Made by a program: the position numbers and the translations under genes. From Bacilli bacterium (GTDB lineage: Bacteria > Bacillota_I > Bacilli_A > ML615J-28 > CAG-698): a DNA stretch of 33,693 nucleotides. The stretch spans positions 1 through 33,693 of the forward strand of contig JALOBF010000004.1 of NCBI GenBank assembly GCA_023228385.1. The letters are read 5' to 3'. Positions 14,905 through 23,734 of this stretch are shown here, piece by piece. Numbering within the stretch: position 1 is the stretch's first letter; each line of letters starts with the position of its first letter. Below the pieces are notes generated by a model. It saw nothing but the letters and a program-made list of their open reading frames with translations, searched no databases and was not told the origin of the DNA.

Positions 14905-16869
14905 ATGATAAAAAATATAAAAATATTTATTATTATGTTTTTTTTAATTTTTGCCTTTTGTTCCGGATGTGTTAAAAATAGCGGTGATAGGAAAATTTAT
15001 TTTTCGGAAACGGAAGTAAGGATTAAAGTCGGTGAAACTTATATATTATTTCCTCAACTTATAGGTATCAATCAAGATGAGGTTGAAATAGCTGTTGATG
15101 GGGCTGGAATTATTGACATTGATGGATTTAATGTAATAGGATTACTTGAGGGGAGAGTTACATTAACCTTATTTTATTCTGCTGATCCTAGTATCTATGG
15201 CGTATTAACGATTAATGTTGAAGCTGAACCTTATATTAGGTTTACTCAAGATAGGATAACGGTTAAATTGAATGCCAGTTGTCCGTTGCCGCTTGAGTAT
15301 GGTAATCTAAATGGATTCGATGAAATCTCCTTTATTTTTACCCGTGATGATATTATTAACCTTGAACAAGATTTTATTACTGCTATTAATATCGGTGAGG
15401 TTAAGGTTACTGCCTATTATGTATTTGATAAATCAATATACTCTGAGATTCTGGTAATTGTTGAAGAAGAGAAGATTATCTCGTTTACTTCGGATGTTTT
15501 GGAATTATCAGTAAATGATAAAGCAGATTTACCGTTAGTAACTCAAGGGATATCCGATATATCGGACATTGAATTTACAATAGCCAATGAACAGATCGCA
15601 ATGCTTACCGGCACAATCATTACCGCCTTAAAGCCGGGTGAAACGACCCTTACGGCTACGTTGATTGGCGATGATAAGGTTTATGCTGCGATTGCATTAA
15701 TCGTTACGCCGCAGCCATATACTATATTCGATCCGGAGTATTGGATTCAAAACCTTAATCCTAAATATAACGCCGACACTGTAATTTTATCACCAGCAGA
15801 AATCGCTCTTTATAATCAAAATGTTTTTAATGGTTATTTGTCGACCAAAGTTGTAAATTTACTTGATTTCCCTTTAACGGTACAGGGCACTGAAATCAGA
15901 GAAAAAATAAACGGATATGACCAATTGATGACAAAGTATACGATTTATGATAAGGGTATACCCATATCCGAAACAGAAAAAACCACAATTAAAAACAATC
16001 GTAATATTGATATGATTGCATCGACCGTCGCTGTCCGATATGGAATCATTACTGAATTTACGGCCGTACGTAGTTTTCCGACGCTTTGTTATGCCAATTC
16101 CTCGAAACAAGATCGTTTTCAAGAAACCGGTTTAAATGTGGGTGAAGGTGTAATCGTATATCATGAAACCGCAGACGGAGAATGGTTTTTTGTTCAAACA
16201 ATGAATTATTATGGCTGGGTAGAAGCAAAAAAAATCGGTTTGTGTAGTCGTGAAATGATGGTTAACTATCTTGCACCGGATCATTTTATTGTTGTTATCG
16301 CAAACATTTTAATGATTGGCGGACAACAAGTACGAATGGGGCAGGCTTTACCCTATAAATTGGTAACCGACACCGAATATATAGTAACTATGCCATTACG
16401 TGATGCCGCTGGCAAATTAGTGCTAAATGATTGTATAGTTACCAAAGATGAAACCGTAAGTGATGGATATTTACCTTATACCTTGGAAAATGTTTTTCTT
16501 CAAGCCTTTAAAATGCTGGGTATTCCTTATAGCTGGGGCGACATTATAATTGAAGGTCGTGATTGTTCATCAACTCAAAATGCCATTTATACATGTTTCG
16601 GGTTTAAAATGCCGCGTAATACATCCAATCAACGAGCGATTCCTCAATATGGTCAAACCGTAAACGGGCTTTCGGAAAATCAATTAATAAGCGCTTTACG
16701 TCCCGGCACTTTAATATTTACTTCGGGTCATGTTATGATGTATATCGGCGAAGATGAATACGGTAATGCCTACATTTATCATAATACCTCAGCGAACAGG
16801 AGTCAATGCATAGTTCAATCTTATAAAACCTATAGCGGCCAGATAAATGCAATTTTAAAATTATATTGA
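14905..16869 (+). CDS. Secreted lipoprotein with Ig-like repeats, SH3-like and NlpC/P60 domains
   Basis: A protein of 654 residues. The N-terminus has K residues, a hydrophobic run and F-C-S-G-C with Cys22 as likely lipid site; Cys at -3 is unusual. Then come three Ig-like segments of about 80 residues (near 30-115, 115-195 and 195-275), a linker, an SH3-like domain (about 385-440), and an NlpC/P60 peptidase with Cys554 in R-D-C-S-S, His609 in S-G-H-V-M-M-Y and His626. Such enzymes cut peptidoglycan stem peptides, so this is probably a cell-wall hydrolase held on the membrane. AAGGAG precedes ATG 14905; the frame is open further up, but only through the terminator. No promoter is seen between that terminator and the gene. 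Confidence 0.86.
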   Translation: MIKNIKIFIIMFFLIFAFCSGCVKNSGDRKIYFSETEVRIKVGETYILFPQLIGINQDEVEIAVDGAGIIDIDGFNVIGLLEGRVTLTLFYSADPSIYGVLTINVEAEPYIRFTQDRITVKLNASCPLPLEYGNLNGFDEISFIFTRDDIINLEQDFITAINIGEVKVTAYYVFDKSIYSEILVIVEEEKIISFTSDVLELSVNDKADLPLVTQGISDISDIEFTIANEQIAMLTGTIITALKPGETTLTATLIGDDKVYAAIALIVTPQPYTIFDPEYWIQNLNPKYNADTVILSPAEIALYNQNVFNGYLSTKVVNLLDFPLTVQGTEIREKINGYDQLMTKYTIYDKGIPISETEKTTIKNNRNIDMIASTVAVRYGIITEFTAVRSFPTLCYANSSKQDRFQETGLNVGEGVIVYHETADGEWFFVQTMNYYGWVEAKKIGLCSREMMVNYLAPDHFIVVIANILMIGGQQVRMGQALPYKLVTDTEYIVTMPLRDAAGKLVLNDCIVTKDETVSDGYLPYTLENVFLQAFKMLGIPYSWGDIIIEGRDCSSTQNAIYTCFGFKMPRNTSNQRAIPQYGQTVNGLSENQLISALRPGTLIFTSGHVMMYIGEDEYGNAYIYHNTSANRSQCIVQSYKTYSGQINAILKLY

Positions 16870-16870
16870 T

Positions 16871-16897
16871 AAAACCATAGCCAACTATGGTTTTTTT
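16871..16897 (+). terminator. Terminator after the lipoprotein gene (second of the pair)
   Basis: AAAACCATAG (16871-16880) pairs with CTATGGTTTT (16885-16894), loop CCAA, followed by a T run to 16897. It is stronger than its twin at 14856. Confidence 0.88.
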
Positions 16898-16959
16898 ATG
16901 ATGATAATTTGTATGTTGTCTATTTTTCTCCAGATATTATTTTATTTTCTCATTATCTG

Positions 16960-16968
16960 TGTTATAAT
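16960..16968 (+). promoter_or_regulatory. Extended -10 promoter of the gdpP-L9-dnaB operon
   Basis: TGTTATAAT (TG at 16960-16961, TATAAT at 16963-16968) is a perfect extended -10. The -35 region around 16940 is only T-rich. It lies 27 bases before the ATG. Confidence 0.65.
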
Positions 16969-16994
16969 ATTTATAAAATAAGCGGTGATTAAAC

Positions 16995-19430
16995 ATGAAA
17001 AATAAACTGCCCTTTCAAAAAATAGTTATAATTTTACTTATTATATCGAGTTTTATTCTAGTTTATTCTTTTATTAATGAAAAAACTCCGATTTTTATTC
17101 GTTATATTTCAATATTTTTTATATCCTCAGCGTTAACTTATTTATATATGATTAATAGAGTTAATAAAAGCATGGAAAAATTGCGGTGGTTGGAGAACCG
17201 TTTAAAATTATGGAATTTGATTTCATATCGGGTAAAAAAGGCCGGCGAGCATGCTTTTATTAATCTTCCGGTTGGAATCATAATTTATAATGAAGAAAAA
17301 ATTATTGAATGGGCTAATGTTTTTGCAAAAGAAATATTTATGAGTCCATTAGTTGAACGCAAAATTGAATTGATTAATCCGGAATTATTAGAAAAGGTCA
17401 AAACCTTACCGGAATTCGAGATTACCATATATGGCCGTGATTATATTTGTAATGTAATTACCGATCATAATATTTTATATTTATTCGATCAAACCAATTT
17501 GAAAGACACACAGAAAAAACATGAGCAATCGATGTTGGCCGCCGGTGTTTTAAATTTAGATAATCTCGACACTGCTTTAACAGCCCTCGATCCTCAAGCA
17601 AAAGCAATGCAAATGAGTAATATTATTGGTTTATTAAGCGAATGGAGTCATAAGCATAATATTTATTTACGCGGATTTAGCGAATCCCAATATTTAATGC
17701 TAATGACCTTTCAACAGTTAACTGAACTGATGGATGATAAATTTAAACTCCTTGATGATGTCCAGAGCTATTGTCAAAAAGAAGATTTACGGATAACCGC
17801 TTCTTTCGGGATTGCGTGTCAAGATATGTTAATTACCCAACTTGTAGAGCTGGCGGAAACACAATTGGATTTAGCACTGAATCGCGGCGGTAATCAAGGT
17901 GTAGTTCTTATAAAAGATCAAGTTTATTATTTTGGAGCCAAAACAACTTCAACAGAAACAAGATCACCGGTTTTTGTTAGAGTTAAAGCCGAAATGTTAA
18001 CAGATTTAATAAAAAAATCGCGAAATGTTTATATTATGGCCCATAAAGATATGGATGCTGATGCCTTTGGTGCTTGTCTTGCCGTATGTAAAATGGTTAA
18101 AGCCCTTAATCGGGGAGGAGAAATTATTTTTGATGATTCTTTGATTGACGATACAATACAAAATATATACAATGTTATCCAAAAAGAACATGTTAATATT
18201 TTAGATTATTTTATCAGCCCCAAAATAGCCATTGATAAAATATCGAACGAAACTTTGTTGATAATAGTTGACTGTCAATATCAAAAATTATTATTAAATG
18301 AGAAACTTTTTAAATCAGCAAAAAAAATTGCGATAATCGATCATCACCGTCGAAATAATAATGCTATCAGTGAATACGATTATCTTTATTCGCAGTCTTC
18401 CGCTTCTTCTGCGGTGGAACTGGTGGTTGAAATGTTTAAGTATATTCCGGCTGATATTGAAATCAGTGAAATAGAGGCAACTTGGATGTTAATGGGCGTT
18501 ATTGTCGATACTAATAATTTAATGTATCGAACTTCTTATCGAACCTTTAATGTGTTGGCAATTCTTCAAAAATACGGTGCTCAAATTCCCCGAGCTCAGA
18601 GATTCCTTCGAGAAAGTTTCGATGAATATGTTGAGCGTATGGCTATCTTAAATAATTTGGAGATTATTGAGGGGAAATATGGGATAGCGCTTTGCAGTGA
18701 AGATGAAATATATACGCGGGCTTTTCTTGCTAAGATTGCTGACAATGTTATATCAGTTAATGATATGCAGGCTTCATTTTGCCTGGGTCGAATTGCTGAA
18801 GATGAAATCGGTATTAGTGCCCGCAGTTTGGATGAAGTTAATGTTCAAGTTATAATGGAACAGTTGGGGGGCGGCGGTCATTTCAACAATGCCGCTACCC
18901 AAATTAAAAATATTACTATTGAAAAAGCCAAAGCAATATTAATTGGTAAATTAAACAAATTCGAGGATGGAGGTATGACGACTATGAAAATTATATTGAC
19001 AAAAGATGTTAAAGGAAAAGGAAAAACGGGCGATATTATTGATATTCCCGCCGGTCATGCCAATTTTTTGGTACGTACAAATCAAGCGATTCTTGCTACG
19101 GTTGATAATATTAAACAGCTGGAAAAGAAAAAAAGAGAAGAAAAAGAAGCTTTAGAAATCCATTTAAATGAAATGCGAGAATTAAAAACCGTTATCGAAA
19201 ATCAACCGGTTAAAATTTATGTTCGTGTCGGTAAGGAAGGTAAGCTTTTTGGCAGTGTTAGCAGCAAACAAATTGTTGAAGAATATAAGTCCCAAAATAA
19301 TATTGCTTTAGACAAACGCAAAATGTTATATGATCGTGATATTGATTCTTTGGGAACTTATGTAATTCCAATCCAACTGCACAAAGAAGTTATAGCCAAT
19401 ATTACCGTGCATGTCGTGGAGAAAAAATGA
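16995..19430 (+). CDS. gdpP: Cyclic-di-AMP phosphodiesterase GdpP fused in frame to ribosomal protein L9
   Basis: A reading frame of 811 residues. The order is two membrane segments (about 9-25 and 34-52), a PAS-like domain (about 85-175), a degenerate GGDEF domain (about 185-315), a DHH domain with His350, Asp354 and Asp356 followed by V-D-C-Q, D-H-H and V-D-T-N, a DHHA1 domain with G-G-G-G-H (about 625), then complete L9 from residue 664 with no stop codon between. GdpP hydrolyses c-di-AMP and so sets potassium and cell-wall balance. Its gene is next to rplI in Bacillus too, but as a separate frame. A strong internal start for L9 probably yields free L9 as well. AGCGGTGAT precedes the ATG. 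The stop overlaps the dnaB start. Confidence 0.92.
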   Translation: MKNKLPFQKIVIILLIISSFILVYSFINEKTPIFIRYISIFFISSALTYLYMINRVNKSMEKLRWLENRLKLWNLISYRVKKAGEHAFINLPVGIIIYNEEKIIEWANVFAKEIFMSPLVERKIELINPELLEKVKTLPEFEITIYGRDYICNVITDHNILYLFDQTNLKDTQKKHEQSMLAAGVLNLDNLDTALTALDPQAKAMQMSNIIGLLSEWSHKHNIYLRGFSESQYLMLMTFQQLTELMDDKFKLLDDVQSYCQKEDLRITASFGIACQDMLITQLVELAETQLDLALNRGGNQGVVLIKDQVYYFGAKTTSTETRSPVFVRVKAEMLTDLIKKSRNVYIMAHKDMDADAFGACLAVCKMVKALNRGGEIIFDDSLIDDTIQNIYNVIQKEHVNILDYFISPKIAIDKISNETLLIIVDCQYQKLLLNEKLFKSAKKIAIIDHHRRNNNAISEYDYLYSQSSASSAVELVVEMFKYIPADIEISEIEATWMLMGVIVDTNNLMYRTSYRTFNVLAILQKYGAQIPRAQRFLRESFDEYVERMAILNNLEIIEGKYGIALCSEDEIYTRAFLAKIADNVISVNDMQASFCLGRIAEDEIGISARSLDEVNVQVIMEQLGGGGHFNNAATQIKNITIEKAKAILIGKLNKFEDGGMTTMKIILTKDVKGKGKTGDIIDIPAGHANFLVRTNQAILATVDNIKQLEKKKREEKEALEIHLNEMRELKTVIENQPVKIYVRVGKEGKLFGSVSSKQIVEEYKSQNNIALDKRKMLYDRDIDSLGTYVIPIQLHKEVIANITVHVVEKK
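18984..19430 (+). CDS. rplI: 50S ribosomal protein L9, probable internal translation start
   Basis: From the in-frame ATG at 18984 the product is 148 residues, exactly the normal L9 length. It starts M-K-I-I-L-T-K-D-V-K-G-K-G-K, with a long central helix rich in Lys and Glu, and the C-terminal domain containing G-K-L-F-G-S-V. GGAGGT at 18969-18974 lies nine bases upstream, an ideal site; the ATG at 18975 directly abuts it and is less likely. L9 sits at the base of the L1 stalk. The surrounding frame also reads from gdpP without a stop, so L9 may exist both free and as a membrane-tethered fusion domain; cells need far more L9 than GdpP, which favours the internal start. Confidence 0.85.
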   Translation: MKIILTKDVKGKGKTGDIIDIPAGHANFLVRTNQAILATVDNIKQLEKKKREEKEALEIHLNEMRELKTVIENQPVKIYVRVGKEGKLFGSVSSKQIVEEYKSQNNIALDKRKMLYDRDIDSLGTYVIPIQLHKEVIANITVHVVEKK

Positions 19431-20788
19431 TGGAAGCGCAAAGACAAATCCCGTGTAGCCGCGAGGCCGAAAACTATGTGTTGGGTTCTGTTCTAATTGA
19501 AAATAGATTAGCGCCGGAAGTAGTAAGCCAACTTGATTATACTGATTTTTATTTTCAAGAAAATATTAACATTATGAATGCGATAATCGCATTGGATAAA
19601 GCAAAAAAAGAGATTGATGTTACCTCAGTTATCGAACATTTAAAACAAAAAAATCTTTTTGAGGCCACCGGCGGCGGTCAATATTTATTTGAATTGATGG
19701 ATGCCATTCCTTCGGTCGCCAATGTTACGGCTTATATTCAAATTATTAAAGAAAAATCGGTTGAGCGTGAATTGTTACGCAAGATGCAAGAAATATCGAA
19801 TCGAATTTTGGATCATAAATTTTCATTTGAAGAATTAATTGATTCGGCAGAACGTGATATTATTGAAGTAATCAATAAAAGAAAAACGGTTGATTTAATA
19901 CGTATTGACAGTGCGACCGATAAAGTGTTAAGCATAATTGAAAAAAATAAACAAAAGGATGTCGATACTTTAACCGGACTAGACACCGGTTTTAAAGGTT
20001 TAAATAAAATAACTTTCGGCTTTCAAAAAGGCGAATTACTTATCCTTGCCGCTCGACCGGGTATCGGTAAATCGGCGCTAGCTCTTAATTTCGCAACCAA
20101 TGTGTGTGAGTCGACAAACGCCCATGTCGCATTTTTCTCATTGGAAATGGGTATCGATCAATTATTAATGCGGCTTTATAGTTCTCATTCCGGGTTAACA
20201 CTAAACAAAATTAGAAGCGGTAAGCTTAATGAAACCGAAATGGCAGCGCTCTATGCGGCTAAAACTAAACTTGATCGTTTTAACATATATTTAGATGAAG
20301 CCGGTGCTACCGATGTTGAAGAATTGGTAACGGTTTGTCGAAAACTTAAACGCGACGGGAAACTCGATTTAATTATTATTGATTATCTTCAACTGTTAAC
20401 AACAAGAAGAAAGACTATGAACCGGGTTGAAGAAGTATCAAAAATTTCCCGCCAATTAAAAATGTTGGCTCGAGAACTTGATGTTCCGGTTTTGGCCTTG
20501 TCTCAATTATCCAGATATATTGAGCAACGGGATGATAAGCGACCGGTTTTATCGGATTTACGAGAATCAGGAAGTATTGAACAGGATGCCGATATTGTCA
20601 TGTTTTTACATCGTGAACCGTCCAAAGGAGACGAAGATACAACAAGAAAATATCGTAATGTAAAAACGGAACTGATTATTGCTAAAAACCGGCAAGGGGT
20701 AACGGATAGTATTTTTATGGTTTTTAAAGGTGCTTATTCTATGTTTAGTAGTATTGATGATATTGAATTAAAAGCAAGGAGTGAATAA
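19427..20788 (+). CDS. dnaB: Replicative DNA helicase DnaB
   Basis: A protein of 453 residues. It has an N-terminal helical domain (S-R-E-A-E-x-x-V-L-G-S), a linker, and a RecA-like motor with Walker A G-I-G-K-S (Lys215), S-L-E-M-G, Walker B-like D-Y-L-Q-L, L-S-Q-L-S-R, and the D-L-R-E-S-G-S-I-E-Q-D-A-D signature. It unwinds DNA at the replication fork (called DnaC in Bacillus subtilis). ATG 19427 overlaps the L9 stop; ATG 19430 right after it is an equally good start with better spacing to TGGAG. The order L9-dnaB is as in Bacillus. No intein is present. Confidence 0.97.
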   Translation: MMEAQRQIPCSREAENYVLGSVLIENRLAPEVVSQLDYTDFYFQENINIMNAIIALDKAKKEIDVTSVIEHLKQKNLFEATGGGQYLFELMDAIPSVANVTAYIQIIKEKSVERELLRKMQEISNRILDHKFSFEELIDSAERDIIEVINKRKTVDLIRIDSATDKVLSIIEKNKQKDVDTLTGLDTGFKGLNKITFGFQKGELLILAARPGIGKSALALNFATNVCESTNAHVAFFSLEMGIDQLLMRLYSSHSGLTLNKIRSGKLNETEMAALYAAKTKLDRFNIYLDEAGATDVEELVTVCRKLKRDGKLDLIIIDYLQLLTTRRKTMNRVEEVSKISRQLKMLARELDVPVLALSQLSRYIEQRDDKRPVLSDLRESGSIEQDADIVMFLHREPSKGDEDTTRKYRNVKTELIIAKNRQGVTDSIFMVFKGAYSMFSSIDDIELKARSE

Positions 20789-20791
20789 TAT

Positions 20792-21856
20792 TTGCGCGAA
20801 AGATTAGAATTAATCGAAAAAGAGTATGAAAGTATCAATCAAGAATTACAAAAAATCGAAGTTATTAATAATATAAAAAAAATGACCGAGTTAATGCGAC
20901 GATTACGTTCGCTTGAGAAAACGGTAATTATTTACCGCGAATTTAAAAAAACTGAAAAAGGTATAATTGACTTGCAGGAATTAATTGATGCTGATGACCA
21001 AGAAATAGCCGAACTTGCTCGTTTGGAAAAAGAAGAACTGGATGTTAAGATAAAAGAAATGGAGCAAGAACTTAAAGTTTTATTACTTCCTAAAGATCCT
21101 AATGATGAAAAAAATGTTATTGTTGAAATAAGAGGAGCAGCCGGAGGCGATGAAGCCAATATTTTTGCGGGTGATTTGTTTCGGATGTATTCGCGTTATG
21201 CGGCGGATAAAGGTTGGAAAGTTGAAGTCTTAAGTGCTTATGAAGCAGAACTCGGTGGTTTTTCTTTGATTGAGTTTAAAATTGAAGGCGACAGGGTATA
21301 TTCTTATTTAAAATATGAGTCAGGATCCCATCGGGTTCAGCGGGTTCCGGCTACTGAATCGCAAGGCCGAATCCATACTTCTACTTCTACTGTTTTGGTT
21401 ATGCCTGAAGCTGATGATATCGATTTTGAATTAAATATGGAAGATATCAGAATTGATGTTTTTTGTTCTTCCGGACCGGGAGGTCAAAGTGTAAATACAA
21501 CTAAATCAGCCGTCCGAGTAACCCATATTCCAACCGGTGTGGTCGCTACTTGTCAAGACGGAAAATCACAGCATGAAAATAAAGCCAATGCTTTAAAAAT
21601 ATTACAAACCCGCCTATATGATCTTTTAAGACAGGAACAGTTAGAAAAAGAAGGTCAGGAAAGGCTGGCGAAAATCGGCCGAGGGGACCGTAGCGAAAAG
21701 ATTAGAACTTACAATTATCCTCAAAATCGGGTTACCGATCATCGGATTGGTTTTTCCGTTCAACAACTCGATCGAATTATGGAGGGTAAAATCGACTTAG
21801 TTATTGAAGCCCTATGGGCTGAAGATCAAAAACAAATGTTGGCACATTCAAGATAA
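20792..21856 (+). CDS. prfA: Peptide chain release factor 1
   Basis: A protein of 354 residues. The P-A-T tripeptide that reads UAA/UAG is in R-V-P-A-T-E-S-Q-G, and the catalytic G-G-Q is at about residues 230-232. A long helical N-terminal domain precedes them. The tripeptide marks RF1 rather than RF2. The start is TTG, three bases after the dnaB stop, with AAGGAG at good spacing; no nearby ATG fits. It releases nascent protein at stop codons and is the substrate of PrmC, encoded two genes on. Confidence 0.96.
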   Translation: MRERLELIEKEYESINQELQKIEVINNIKKMTELMRRLRSLEKTVIIYREFKKTEKGIIDLQELIDADDQEIAELARLEKEELDVKIKEMEQELKVLLLPKDPNDEKNVIVEIRGAAGGDEANIFAGDLFRMYSRYAADKGWKVEVLSAYEAELGGFSLIEFKIEGDRVYSYLKYESGSHRVQRVPATESQGRIHTSTSTVLVMPEADDIDFELNMEDIRIDVFCSSGPGGQSVNTTKSAVRVTHIPTGVVATCQDGKSQHENKANALKILQTRLYDLLRQEQLEKEGQERLAKIGRGDRSEKIRTYNYPQNRVTDHRIGFSVQQLDRIMEGKIDLVIEALWAEDQKQMLAHSR

Positions 21857-21872
21857 GATAATGGAGCCCAGT

Positions 21873-22892
21873 ATGTTATATGTTGAAATTGATTTAAAAA
21901 AACTTAAAAATAATATCGAAGAAATTATTAAGACAACCGGTAAAGAAATAATCCCAATTATTAAAAGCAATGCTTATGGATTGGGAGATATTGAAATTGC
22001 CCGGCATTTAAAAAAAGCAGGCATAAAATTAATGGCGGTTGTTGATATTCAAGAAGCAATGCATTTAGTTAATGCCAAAATAGAGGCTGACATATTGATT
22101 TTAAACGGAGTTGATTCAAGCGATTATTATTGGTTAAATCAGCATAAAAATATAGTTGTTACCGTTAATTCTTTAGAAGAAGCCGAAAACCTTAATACTT
22201 ACTTTTTTACCCGACCAATAAAAGTTCATTTTCAAATTGATACCGGAATGAATCGATTAGGTTTTTGTGATGTTGAAAACTTTGACCGTGCTTATCGATT
22301 AATTTCAGCAAATTCGACATTTATTCCGGAAGGGATATATACTCATTTTACTGATGAAAAAAACCATCAATATCAGGAAGAAAAATTTATAGAGTTCTTA
22401 AACGGTAAAAATTTCAAATATATTCATTGTGCTGCCACCAGCACATATCATTTTTCGCAAGCGGGTAATTTTCTGCGGATTGGTCTTGACCTTTATGGCA
22501 CTGAGGATAAAACTCAACAAATAATAAAAATTATTACAAAGCCGCTTGCGATTAAAAAAGTGAAAAAAGGAGAAACTGTCGGTTATGACCGAGCTTATCA
22601 AGCCAATAAAGATGAATTTATTGCGGTTTTACCAATCGGATATTATAATGGTTACCGGCGTAGTTTAGCCGGATTTCCCGTTTTGGTGAATGGCAAACGT
22701 TATCCAACAATCGGCAAGGTATGCATGAATCATTTGTTTGTTAAGGTTGATGCGAGCATTACATTAGATAATGAATTCATTATAACGTCTTCTGAACTTC
22801 CGATCAGTGAAATGGCCCGGTATTTAAATACTATTCCTCATGAAATACTTTGTATGTTTAATATTACAGATAAAAAATATATCGGAGGATGA
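21873..22892 (+). CDS. alr: Alanine racemase
   Basis: A protein of 339 residues, somewhat shorter than the usual 370. The PLP lysine is Lys31 in K-S-N-A-Y-G. Next come D-T-G-M-N-R-L-G-F, the second catalytic Tyr238 in V-G-Y-D, and the G-K-V-C-M-N segment near the end. It makes D-alanine for peptidoglycan. Upstream in-frame ATGs (21804, 21861) lie in or just after prfA without ribosome sites; GGAG six bases before ATG 21873 decides the start. Its position between prfA and prmC is unusual. Fold-type III relatives with other amino-acid substrates cannot be fully excluded. Confidence 0.9.
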   Translation: MLYVEIDLKKLKNNIEEIIKTTGKEIIPIIKSNAYGLGDIEIARHLKKAGIKLMAVVDIQEAMHLVNAKIEADILILNGVDSSDYYWLNQHKNIVVTVNSLEEAENLNTYFFTRPIKVHFQIDTGMNRLGFCDVENFDRAYRLISANSTFIPEGIYTHFTDEKNHQYQEEKFIEFLNGKNFKYIHCAATSTYHFSQAGNFLRIGLDLYGTEDKTQQIIKIITKPLAIKKVKKGETVGYDRAYQANKDEFIAVLPIGYYNGYRRSLAGFPVLVNGKRYPTIGKVCMNHLFVKVDASITLDNEFIITSSELPISEMARYLNTIPHEILCMFNITDKKYIGG

Positions 22893-22894
22893 CG

Positions 22895-23725
22895 ATGACT
22901 TATCGCGAGTTATATCTTGATTTAAAGCATCAGGCAATTATGGCGGAAAAGGAAGAAAGTGCAGTAACAATTCTGTTTCTGGAAACCGCACAATTCACAT
23001 ATAAAGATTTAATAATTAATTATGATTCAAATATCCCCAACGATATTTATGTAAAAATAATGCAACGTTTCACCGCATATATTAAAGATAATATACCGGT
23101 TCAGTATATTCTGGGTTATACATATTTTTATGGGATTAAAATAAAAGTAAACACTGCAGTATTAATACCGCGTCCGGAAACTGAAATTTTAGTCGAGAAG
23201 GCATTGGGTTGTTTAGAAGAGCGTATAAATCCCAAGATTATTGATATCGGCTGCGGGAGCGGCGCTATAGCCTTAGCTCTAAAAAAAAATCTACCTTGTG
23301 CCGATATTACTGCTGTCGATATTTCACCTTTAGCTATTGAGACAGCTCAAGCAAATGCTGTTGAACTTAAACTTAATATTTGTTTTATGGTAAGTGATTT
23401 GTTTTCAAATGTTGTGAGTAAATTCGATGTAATAGTTTCTAATCCGCCCTATTTGGCTGGTGAATATGAAGCCGAATCGCTTGTTCGTAACAATGAACCG
23501 CCAATCGCTCTTTATGCTCCGGATAAAGGTTTATATTATTATTATAAAATATTGACAGAAGCACCACATTATCTTAATAATCCCGGTCTGATATTATTAG
23601 AAATACCCACGAACAAAGCCGAAGACATTATGGCAATTTTAGCACAATTTGGTTTAGAAAACAAATCGACAATAGAAAAAGATTTAAATAATCAAAATCG
23701 AATTTTGATTATTAAATATGATTAG
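22895..23725 (+). CDS. prmC: Release factor glutamine methyltransferase
   Basis: A protein of 276 residues. It has a helical N-terminal domain, P-V-Q-Y-I-L-G, I-P-R-P-E-T-E, the SAM site D-I-G-C-G-S-G, and the N-P-P-Y motif at residues 183-186 that holds the glutamine. It N5-methylates the Gln of G-G-Q in release factors and acts on prfA. A start at 22889 would abut GGAGG (22884-22888) with no spacing, so ATG 22895 with a six-base spacer is preferred. Confidence 0.95.
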   Translation: MTYRELYLDLKHQAIMAEKEESAVTILFLETAQFTYKDLIINYDSNIPNDIYVKIMQRFTAYIKDNIPVQYILGYTYFYGIKIKVNTAVLIPRPETEILVEKALGCLEERINPKIIDIGCGSGAIALALKKNLPCADITAVDISPLAIETAQANAVELKLNICFMVSDLFSNVVSKFDVIVSNPPYLAGEYEAESLVRNNEPPIALYAPDKGLYYYYKILTEAPHYLNNPGLILLEIPTNKAEDIMAILAQFGLENKSTIEKDLNNQNRILIIKYD

Positions 23726-23734
23726 AGGTTAATT

